DNA of 64,000 bases from Phylloscopus collybita (taxonomy: Eukaryota; Chordata; Aves; Passeriformes; Phylloscopidae): contig JAJNNQ010000078.1 of NCBI GenBank assembly GCA_027886175.1, positions 2,046,001 through 2,110,000 on the forward strand, read 5' to 3'. This document shows, in pieces, positions 54,600 through 64,000 of the stretch. Within the stretch, counting starts at the first letter, position 1; every line of letters begins with the position of its first letter. The notes beneath the pieces are model-generated. The model was not told where the DNA came from. It saw only the letters and a list, made by a program, of their open reading frames with translations, and did no database searches. Position numbers and translations under genes: made by a program.

Positions 54600-55439
54600 A
54601 CCCAGACCATGTGCCTGTCCTGGGTTTTTACCTGGGGGACAGGGATGGGGGAGGGCACACAGCCTACCTACCAGAGAGGGACAGGGCGTGACCCGAGGGC
54701 TAAAGGGCAGCCTAAAGGTCAAATCACCTGTGAGGAGGGGTGGGCCCTCTCTGCCCGGGCCAATTCCTTCGATGGGCAGCCCCTGCAGAATCTCAGGTTG
54801 CTTGGTAAACCCGGTGTATTATAATCATTCCCTCAGGGTTGGCTGGGAAAAACCTACCCCGGGGGAGGGGAAGAATCTCCAAAAGGGAGCCCACCTTGAA
54901 AACCTTAAAGGCACACTGCACCACCTGTTCATGTTAAAGGACGTTAATTACTTACCTGTTATTGATGATTTCAGTCCATTGATCCCCTTCCATTGTACAC
55001 CGGTATCCATTTCCCGTCGGGAACCACTGCCACTGCTCCCCAAGATGGCGCACATGCAAATGAGGAGACACCAGGGAACGATGGGACAATATTTCAGGGT
55101 AAAGACCCCAAAGGCAACGAGCCATTACAACACCAAAGACTGAAAGTGACTTCTTCAGCTGAGGAGAACAGTGGTGAACATCAGGCTACCAACTAAAGAC
55201 CTCCGACTCCTCGCCATGACCGGACAGTACCGGGCCAGTGTGACACCCCCGGACCAGGACCCTACAAGTGACTTCCCAGGGACTCTGGTGGGGACGGGAG
55301 CCCCAGCTCTGCCGTGTCCTCCTCGGCGCCGTCCAGCGGGAGCAGTGGCCGTGTGCGCGACCCCTCGGGCCCCCACCCAGCGCTGTTTTTCAATAAAGGC
55401 CTTTTCAAAGGAGCTGTTCTTCTGGCCCCATTCTTAACA
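54600..55439 (+). mobile_element. LTR or LTR-like element
   Basis: 3' end is well marked: CAATAAAGGCCTTTTCAAAGG, then gccccattcttaaca at 55439 (CA end). The reverse-complement family member is at 5168. The 5' boundary is uncertain. Confidence 0.55.
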
Positions 55440-55454
55440 GCTTGGGGATGTCAT

Positions 55455-55640
55455 TGGGGTGATGGCATCATTGGGAACATCGCTGGTGTCACTTGTCCCC
55501 TCCCCTCTCCCTCTGCAGTGTTTGAGACAAAATCAGGGAATTTTCTGGAGACTTTCATTGGAACTGTCTCAAATCCTGATGGGAATTCCTGGGGTGACCT
55601 CACTGGGGACACTCGGGGACACTCAGGGAACATGCAGGGG
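55455..55640 (+). other. 3' UTR block of the alanine-rich gene family (copy 3, no gene attached)
   Basis: Matches the reverse complement of 16258-16400 (ggtgtcacttgtcccctccc, gtgtttgagacaaaatc, aaatcctgatgggaattcct). The coding exon that should precede it is missing: an LTR ends 15 bp upstream. Confidence 0.75.
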
Positions 55641-55737
55641 CACTTGAGGACACTCAGGGATGAGGGGGCAGGGGGTGAATGAGCTCCTCAGTGCCTGAAG
55701 CAGAGTGGGTTATCAATGATAATACCAATGACAATAT

Positions 55738-56170
55738 CAAGGACAATACACTATTGGCTTTCACATTCATGTATCAGCTTTTGCAGGTTGTCATTGATCA
55801 CAATGATTTTGATACGGTGCAACTTATAATTCCTTCCAGCTGCTTTTTGGTATAACACAATCTATCAGTTTGTGTGTGCACTGCATAGCTGACAGAAACG
55901 GCAGCGTAATAAATTGATTTTAAATCATAGGCCTTAGAAAAATATTAAAATAGAGACTGTACAATGCTGAAATGCTTTTATAGTATATCTATTATGCCTA
56001 ACTTTTGTATTATAACTGACTTTTACATTGTAACTAACTCAGAGAATGATGTTAGTTTGAAAGACAGGTCTGTGTCAGGGAAAGCTGGAGCCTCCCTTGC
56101 AATGGAGAATGTAAACTCCCTATCTCCAAATTATTATAACTTAGAAAATTCAGGGGCTCTCAGGCAAAGA
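55738..56170. repeat. Old interspersed repeat, copy 1
   Basis: Shares 'attggctttcacatt', 'agctgctt', 'taggccttag' and 'cagagaa' in order with 61284-61560. Family not recognised. Confidence 0.55.
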
Positions 56171-56199
56171 TATGGGGACAGGACGCGATGCCGGTGTTC

Positions 56200-56915
56200 T
56201 TCAGCCCAGCCAGCTCCCGGCACCGGTGCCAGGAGTGGGCTGCCCCCAGAAAGCCAGGCAATCCGGGCTGCAGCTGCAGGGCACAGCTGCTCTATAGCAC
56301 AGGTGGCACGCATCCAGGACAGGGACAAGGGACAGGGAGAGGCCTTCTGTGTGATTTCCAAAGGTGTTTATTGCCCAGAGGGTCAGGGACAGAAAAAGGC
56401 ACAAAACCTGGGCTTGCAGGGGCTTATAAGTGGGGGAGGACTTGGGAGAGGATACAATTTCCAACCAATAAGGGTGACATGGGGGAGGAACATAAGGCGG
56501 GGAGTCCAATGCACAGAGCAATGAAAGAACACAAGGGGAGGGAACAGTTTAAACCAACCACTGGGGCGTCGAAGGTTGGGGGATTGACAGGGAAGGGTCT
56601 GGAAGAAGGGGCAGGGTGAGGGAAGGATTGACAATTCTGTAGGAGGAGGGAAGGGCAGGTCTAGGGAAGACAGACAACCAGGGCAAAACCAACAATACAG
56701 GGGAAAGGAACAATCCATTAGGGATAAAATATACAATAACAATACAAAATACGGGGAAGAGGGTATGTATAAAACTGACCATTAAAACTGAGCTCAAAAA
56801 CAGAGCTGCAATTGGAAACACAATAAAAATACACCCTAACAACAAATAAACATCTCCCCAGCTGCTTTCAACACATGAAATACAACACACATTTTTGGTT
56901 CCATAACCCAAGACA
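56200..56915 (-). mobile_element. LTR (TGTCTTGGGTTATGG family, minus strand)
   Basis: Its minus-strand start TGTCTTGGGTTATGGAACC is at 56915-56897, identical to the LTR start at 29999. The other end is approximate. Confidence 0.6.
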
Positions 56916-56982
56916 CCCATGCTTGTGTTTGGGGGTTCCGGGCCCCTCTTTTTAAGACTGGGGGTCCCATCCTTCCTTTCCC

Positions 56983-57130
56983 TTAATTCAGGCACCTCCT
57001 GGTAGCTTCTTCCTGCAAAGAATCCATGAGTTTGGGATATTTGGGGGGCAGTTTTGGAGAGGGAGAGCTCCGTCTGCCTTTCCCCTCCCTGCTGTGGCCT
57101 CTCAGCTGCCCCCAACACCCTGGGGCTGCT
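56983..57130 (-). pseudogene. Orphan leader exon of a C2H2 zinc-finger gene
   Basis: The minus strand reads ...SPKLPPKYPKLMDSLQEEATRRC before a stop at 56983. The MDSLQEEA-R block is the leader I recall from passerine zinc-finger proteins, normally spliced to a finger exon such as 58227 or 26791. Downstream on this strand an LTR (56915) interrupts the locus and no finger exon follows. A GC-rich 5' frame extends to 57579. Assignment rests on memory of the motif. Confidence 0.45.
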
Positions 57131-57389
57131 GGGATTTCCTTCCTGGGGACAAGCACGTTCATTCCCTTCCAGGAGCCCAATGCCTGCCTGGGGCTCCAGG
57201 TCAGGGGCTCCCTGAGCAGCTGCCCCAGAACCTCCGCCAGGGTCTCCCGGCTGCCAGAGCCGCTCGGCCTGGGGTCCCCAAAGCCCTCAGCAAGCCCCAA
57301 GTCCCTCCCAGGAACCCTCAACTCCCTCAAATCCAGCATCCCCCACAGGCCCTGCAAGTTCCCCCCATGGCACTGGCCATGGCCATGAC

Positions 57390-57600
57390 CCCACATGTCA
57401 CTGGCCATGTCCCACCATGGCCTCACCCATGGCTGTCTCCCCACCACGTTTCCATCCCTGTCATTGTCCCCCACATCTCCATCTGAGCCTGTGTCCCCCT
57501 GTGTCCCCATGAATGGCCACGTCCCATGTCCATGTGTCCCCATGTCACTCTCCATGTCTGTGATCCCCCATGTCCTCACCCAGGTCTTAGTTCAAAGTCC
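57390..57600. repeat. CCATG-rich degenerate tandem repeat
   Basis: 'catgtcactggccatgtccc' and 'ccatgtccatgtgtcccc' variants repeat. It belongs to the same stretch as the orphan zinc-finger leader exon. Confidence 0.6.
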
Positions 57601-57628
57601 TTATTTTTACCCCAGTGTCGGATTCTTT

Positions 57629-57679
57629 GAAATGAAATGAAATGAAATGAAATGAAATGAAATGAAATGAAATGAAATG
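57629..57679. repeat. (GAAAT)n microsatellite, about 10 copies
   Basis: Perfect pentanucleotide run gaaatgaaatgaaat. Confidence 0.98.
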
Positions 57680-57864
57680 CAAATCAAGGCCAAAAGAAAA
57701 GGATTTCTGTGTCCATGCCAGCTGAAGATGCACGTGCTTGGGTGGGAGGGAAGAACCCTTTTTGGAGGGGTTTCCACCTCACTGTCTCTAAAATCTTGAT
57801 CTTCGCCCCAGATCATCACCATTTGGTTGCGGAAGATGCACTGAAGCAACACGAAATCAAAATT

Positions 57865-57930
57865 GTGGAATCCCAGAGGTTGGAAAAGACCGCCAAGACC
57901 ATCCAGTATTCCTTGAATCCGCAGAAGATA
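57865..57930 (-). mobile_element. CR1 LINE tail (antisense)
   Basis: 'gtggaatcccagaggttgga' and 'aagaccgccaagaccatcc' match an antisense CR1 3' end. Confidence 0.6.
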
Positions 57931-58226
57931 GGATTGAACACAATAGATTTTCTGGAGTTGAAAGTCAACAAATCCACTCTGCCCAAGGAATTCCCAGTGT
58001 CTGTCTGTGTCCCAATGGATGTTCTTGCCCCTGCATTCATCCAGGTGCCCATGGGGAGAAAGAAAGATGTGGAGCCCCCCAGCCAGGTGTCTTCCCTACA
58101 GGAATCACCAGGGCTCTGCCCAGCAGGGGTCACTGGGGATCATCCAATGCCAATCTTCCCACGGGGGATGGAGCTGGAGCAGTGCGCGAAGCTCTTCCTG
58201 CTCTCAGGGCACTCCCAGGGCTTCCC

Positions 58227-59144
<918 letters not shown>

Positions 59145-59394
59145 TCAGGAAATCATTGGGCACCTTGTGTCTGTAAGAACCTCCAAAACACCAAGATTCA
59201 GCCCAAAAGTCCTCCAAACATCAAGACACAGATCAAAAACTCCCCAAACATCAAGACTCAGACAAAACCTCTTCTAAATCATAAGGATACCCCACAAAAG
59301 GGGGACCCCCAGGGAAGGAAGAGCAAAGTGTCTTTACAAACAGGTGCTGCAAATCTGCTTTGAGATAGGGCCAGGCACTTGGACACAAGGAAGG

Positions 59395-59815
59395 GACAGA
59401 AGAAGCCATCAGTTCCAGAAAATGTTATTCACTGACAACACAGACTGCTGCTCAGCCAAGGTCCTGCTCAATTCATGAACTTGGAGAAGGAGAACAAAGA
59501 ATGTAAAGAGCTGTGAATATCCCTACACAGACAGAAGTGGGGGGCATATTAAGGGGGGTATGTGGTAGGTGCATTGGGAAGTCTGTACCTCTCAAGTACT
59601 TCAGCCCATGGGGAAAGGGGGAGGGAGATGCAGCCAGGAAAATTAGGATGAAAAGGAGGCTGCGTCCTCCAACAATTGGAGAGACCACATGGGAGATGTC
59701 CCACGGCCTCTCTCTTTTTTTATGAATGAAATGACTCTTACAGGACTCTTCTGCCTTCTCTGTGGACACAAACCTCTGGTGATGGGAATTTTTCCACACA
59801 CCTTGGGGCTCCTCT
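59395..59815 (+). repeat. ~400-bp dispersed repeat (copy in arm B)
   Basis: Begins atcagttccagaaaatgtta, includes 'gactgctgctcagccaag', 'gggaagtctg', 'agggagatgcag' and ends 'acaggactcttctg...gatggga'. Same element at 62130-62535 (plus) and 63590-63990 (minus), partly at 21370-21530. Probably LTR-derived; family unknown. Confidence 0.85.
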
Positions 59816-60420
59816 GGAATTCCTTCCACTACCCCAGGGCAGCGGGCAGTGAGTGGAGCTGAAGGTGTCTCACCCAGTTTGGGTGATCGGCTCCCTTGGG
59901 TGGCGGCGGCACCGGAGATTGATTGGGGACCCGAGAGTGACCAGGAGACAGACGAGTGACAGATCAGGGGGGGCTGGGAAGAGTCAGCAGGGAGAGAGCA
60001 CTGAAAATCTCATCAGGGAGGACACTGGGATCTTCTGGGAGTAACCATGACAGGGCACCCAAGCAGGGAGGAAAAGGGAAAGCCAGGAAGGGGTCCCAGC
60101 AAAAGGGATGGTGATCCCAAAATATCTCTGAAGGGTCCCTTGGGAGAATGCCAGGCAGTTTGCACATTTTCCCAGAGGGACTTAAGGACATGGAAACGTG
60201 GGGGGGCAATTAAAGAAGTCAAGAAGGGATTTGGACAACAGGGGATGGATGGTGATGGTGTGCTGAGAAGGGCAAGGGTGAAGGGGAGTATACAGGAATA
60301 TGGTTAAGGCAAGAAGCAGCACCAGGAATCACTGTGGTAAGAAAAAGGATGATGGAAAAGAGGAAGAAGACTGGAAATGGGGATTCCACCTGCAAGGATT
60401 GAGATTATCTTTGAATTACT

Positions 60421-60797
60421 TTGCTTGACGCGCTGCAGAAACGAATGGTTTTGCAGAAAGCTCAGCAGCTGTCAGAGGATGAGCACCCACAGGCACTCAG
60501 GGGGGCTGCAGGAGGGGCACAAGAAGCCCCTGCAGCACTTGGTCACAAAGGCACAGCAGGGGAAGGCAAGAAGGGAGGAGGAAAAGGCCAAGGGGAAGGC
60601 AAAGGCCATGGCAGAGTTTCTACAGCCCCTGAGGGATCAAGTCCAGGGCCCAAGGGGGCCCCAGCACCCAGGGCACCGGCTCGGCCACAAGGACCTGGCA
60701 GAGGCATTGCCCTCCTGGGCAGGGGAGAGCCGACCCAAACAGCCCCTGGCAAGGAATCAGGCTTCCAGCTGCAGGGCACAAGGACACTGCAAGAAAG
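60421..60797 (+). pseudogene. ERV Gag C-terminal remnant (arm B copy)
   Basis: Inverted copy of the Gag end at 25720-25353 (CRNEWFCRKLSSCQRMSTHR, KARREEEKAKGKAKA), nearly identical. The duplication ends within the nucleocapsid-like region, so nothing of protease or pol follows. Confidence 0.85.
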
Positions 60798-61283
60798 AAT
60801 TACATTAAAAGCTGTCCTCCAAATAAGAACCAAGCAGACAGATCCAGCCCCTGAGTCTGGCCCACCAATCCACTCAAACCAAGAACACAACATTTCACCA
60901 TGGGATGGGATCAGATTATCCATGAGCAGAAGGAGGAGCATAGTGGGGAAAATTAAATGATTCAAGATGCTGTTGGCAAAGAGATGACAATGGAAAAGTG
61001 GTGAAACAGGGAACAAGGAAATAAAAAAGCAGCTCATGTTCCGGCCCAAACCTGGAAAGGATGGGAAGGGGACACGGTGTTGGGGTTCCCTGGCACACCA
61101 GGGGTTAAACAAATGCTCTTCCTCCTCTTCTGTGCTACAGCAACTCTCATCTTTGGGCCATGCAGGACACCTTGCTGAGTGCAGCTCATTCAGCAGCTGA
61201 GCAAGGGGATGCAGGTGGCAGCCAGGCCTCCTGAGCCACAAACGGCTACAAAAGGACAGGGAATTGTTGAAAATGACCCGAGA
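60798..61283. other. Intergenic, nothing recognised
   Basis: No supported feature beyond low-complexity A-rich patches. Confidence 0.4.
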
Positions 61284-61560
61284 ATATTGGCTTTCACATT
61301 TGGGTGTTGGTCTTTATCTGTGGTTATTGATTGTAAGCACAGTGCAGTTTAGAATCCCTTTGAGCTGCTTGCTAATTTAACCTCATTGCTCATTTGAAGT
61401 CTGCACCGTGTAACTCATGGAAGCAGCAGTATGATGAGTATTTGATGTTGATGTAGACACCTCAAAGCTTATAAAACTGATAATGGGATGAATGCATTGT
61501 ACTGTAGGCCTTAGCAAAATAGAAAATGGTCAAATACTTGTGTGTAACCCAGAGAACTGT
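61284..61560. repeat. Old interspersed repeat, copy 2
   Basis: Diverged counterpart of 55738-56170. Confidence 0.55.
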
Positions 61561-62110
61561 ATAAAGCAATCAGGTTGTTTCCCACAGCTGCTGACTGACC
61601 TTGCCATGGGATGAGATAAGGGCCACACAAACCAGAGCAGCAGAGAAGAATGAGAGAAGAGTTTGTGAACTGTTCGATCTCCAGGAAATGTGAAACAACA
61701 GAATGAGGCCACAAGAAGAAATAAAATAGATTGACCTGATCTGCAGGATGTTATGTAGATAAGCCAGAGCAGAAAACTAAAATAAAGAAAAGTTTCCATA
61801 ACATCAAAAGGTACCAAGAGTGTTTGAATAGCACATGAAACTCATGAATATGTATGTAGCTCAGTAAAGGAACAGCACATAGATAAGGCTGAATTAATGT
61901 GCAGGGTGTTCCTTGGCTGATGGCCAGGAACATGCCAGCACTGGACATTGTCCTAGTTTTTTCCTTTAATGGACTTTCGGAAAATATTCTAAGACTGAAT
62001 TTTCCTTTTTCCAGAATTGAGTTCACTGAGAATAATCCCAAAACCAGAGAGGACACAGGAAGAAAAAACAGAGTCAATGAGTGAATCTGCTTGGAGATGG
62101 GACCACGGAC
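61561..62110. other. Intergenic, nothing recognised
   Basis: AT-rich sequence with short frames only; probably old transposon-derived DNA. Confidence 0.4.
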
Positions 62111-62795
62111 TTGGAGATAAGGAAGGAATGAGAAAAAACATCAGTTTCAGAAAATGTTACTCATTGACACGGACTGCTGCTCAGCCAAGATCCTGCTGAA
62201 TTCCTGAACACGGAGAAGAAGAACAAAGCCTGAACAGAGCCGTGAATATCGGATGTTATACAAAAGGGGGGTGCATATTAACGAGGACATGCAGCAGGCG
62301 CATCGGGAAGTCTGAACTTTCCAAGGACCTTCGCCACCGGGCAAAGGGAGAGGGAGATGCAGAAGGGAAAATCAGGATAAAAAGAAAGGAGGCTGCGAAC
62401 TACAACAACTGGAGAGACCGCATGGCAAATGCCGCATGGCCTCTCCATTTGTTCATCAATAAAGTCACTTTTACAGGACTCCTCTGGCTCCTTCGGGCAC
62501 AGAAACCTCTGGCGATGCCAATTTTCCCTCACAGGCCCGGGGACAGCGCAGCCACCTCCGTCCTACCCACAGGAACCGGGACGAGCCAGCGCTGCTCCGG
62601 CCCCGGCTCCTGCCCAGGCACCCGCGGGAAGGAGACCGCGGGCAGCCGCTCCCGCAGCGCCCTCAGGGCACGGGGAACACGGCGCGGACACGGCACAACC
62701 CAGCCACAGCCAGAGCCCCCTGCCGCCCCGTCCGCCCGCAGCCAGCCCCGAGCCCCGGCACAACCCAGCGCGGCTCCCACCTGCGCCGGGGCCGC
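62110..62795 (-). repeat. Left arm of a large inverted repeat (promoter cassette + dispersed repeat)
   Basis: Reverse complement of about 63332-64000: dispersed ~400-bp repeat (62130-62535), then CpG-rich intron-like sequence to 'cacctgcgccggggcc' at about 62793. The arms are ~540 bp apart. Confidence 0.9.
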
Positions 62796-63131
62796 TCCTC
62801 AGCCGAGGTTTCCGAGCAATGCCGGAATTCAGCGGAAGGGAGGCGAGTCCTTGCCGTGGGCAGAGCCCGCCGCTCGTCGCGATTGGCTGGTTCTGCCGTC
62901 ACTCTTCGGTCTCGTGAGCTGTTAGGGCAGAGCGGGGACAAGCACAGCCCCTGTTCCGCCCCCCGGGCGCCCCCTGCCCGCGCTGGGCCCCGCCGGGGCC
63001 GGGCTGGCTCCACCCCGCGGGGCCGCCGCTCTGCGGAGCCTGTCAATCAACGGAGATCGGTCTCGTAGCCACGCCCACAGGGGGTGACAGTGGGGGTGGG
63101 TACACTGTGCCGTGTGCAGAGCCCGCCGCTC
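62796..63131. other. CpG-rich spacer of the inverted repeat
   Basis: CpG-dense sequence with CCAAT-type 'gcgattggctgg' (62879) and several GC boxes; could act as a bidirectional promoter. No ORF of note. Confidence 0.45.
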
Positions 63132-63590
63132 ACTCGCTGCCATTGGCTGACGGTGCCGTCACTCCCGGTCTGACTGCGCGCTGATTGGGCAGAACGGGCA
63201 GAAACGCGGCCCTAGTGCCGGCCCGCGGGCGGCCCTGGCGCGGCAGAGGCGCCATTTTCGGAGCGTGTTTGCGGGCCCGGGAGCGGCGGCGGCGGCCGGA
63301 GCCCCGTGAGGCGGCGGCGGAGCTCGGAGGCGGCCCCGGCGCAGGTGGGAGCCGCGCTGGGTTGTGCCGGGGCTCGGGGCTGGCTGCGGGCGGAGGGGGC
63401 GGCAGGGGGCTCTGGCTGTGGCTCGGTTGTGCCGTGTCCGCGCCGTGTTCCCCGTGCCCTGAGGGCGCTGCGGGAGCGGCTGCCCGCGGTCTCCTTCCCG
63501 CGGGTGCCTGGGCAGGAGCCGGGGCCGGAGCAGCGCTGGCTCGTCCCGGTTCCTGTGGGTAGGACGGAGGTGGCTGTGCTGTCCCCGGGC
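63132..63590 (+). promoter_or_regulatory. CpG-rich promoter and noncoding first exon (cassette copy 2)
   Basis: CCAAT boxes (gccattggctgacgg at 63139; gctgattggg at 63180), YY1-type GCGCCATTTT at 63249-63258, and a first-exon donor GGCGCAG/GTGGGAGC (GT at 63345-63346). Nearly identical to 20957-21370. Confidence 0.55.
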
Positions 63591-64000
63591 CTGAGTGGGA
63601 AAATCCGCATCGCCAGAGGTTTCTGTGCCCGAAGGAGCCAGAGGAGTCCTGTAAAAGTGACTTTATTCATGAACAAATGGAGAGGCCATGCGGCATTTGC
63701 CATGCGGTCTCTCCAGTTGTTGTAGTTCGCAGCCTCCTTTTTATCCTGATTTTCCCTTCTGCATGTCCCTCTCCCTTTGCCAAGTGGCGAAGTTTCTTGG
63801 AAAGTTCAGACTTCCCGATCCGCCTGCTGCATGTCCTCGTTAATATGCACCCCCCTTTTGTATAACATCCGATATTCACGGCTCTGTTCAGGCTTTGTTC
63901 TTCTTCTCCATATTCAGGAATTCAGCAGGATCTTGGCTGAGCAGCAGTCCGTGTCAATGGACAACATTTTCTGAAACTGATGTTTTTTCTCATTCCTTCC
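63332..64000 (+). repeat. Right arm of the large inverted repeat
   Basis: Counterpart of 62110-62795; includes the ~400-bp dispersed repeat inverted (63590-63990). Cut by the window end, so the full length is unknown. Confidence 0.9.

Overview
This is nuclear DNA from a bird, most likely a songbird (passerine). Introns are present, several CR1 LINE 3' ends occur, and avian-type endogenous retroviruses (ERVs) and LTRs are common. GC-rich minisatellites are dense. The gene content fits a passerine multigene-family region: an ITPRIPL1-type gene, a PAK3-like kinase gene, C2H2 zinc-finger genes with the typical avian leader, and MHC class II beta pseudogenes. The window looks like a mosaic of recent segmental duplications, inverted duplications and ERV insertions around a few intact genes.

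Layout from left to right. 1-9 kb: an intact ITPRIPL1-like gene (minus strand), a truncated copy of its 3' end about 6.5 kb away, LTR fragments, and one orphan PAK-type kinase exon. 9.7-20.4 kb: three loci of an unrecognised alanine-rich, coiled-coil gene family (minus strand). The first is only a last-exon remnant beside a 2 kb array whose plus strand has no T. An ERV pol fragment with its LTR and many minisatellites lie between them. 20.9-28 kb: a CpG-rich promoter cassette, a decayed minus-strand ERV (gag-pro-pol), and an eight-finger zinc-finger gene. 28-32 kb: an ERVK-like LTR with a primer-binding site, A-rich sequence and further LTRs. 32-37.3 kb: two inverted MHC class II beta pseudogenes that share a 1-nt deletion, an adjacent LTR and an antisense class II S-X-Y-type promoter module, separated by a 39-bp minisatellite. 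42.3-53.1 kb: a complete 16-exon gene joining a hydrophobic N terminus and coiled coil to a catalytically complete PAK-type kinase domain, with a possible alternative terminal exon. 54.5-57.1 kb: LTRs and an orphan zinc-finger leader exon. 57.9-60.8 kb: an inverted second copy of the zinc-finger block. 62.1-64 kb: a large inverted repeat carrying CpG promoter cassettes, cut by the window edge.

Probably functional genes are ITPRIPL1-like (411-2090), the PAK-like kinase (42287-53070), the two zinc-finger terminal exons and perhaps the alanine-rich genes. Exon coordinates were derived by hand from splice consensus and reading phase. Repeat family names are from memory of consensus sequences and were not checked by alignment.
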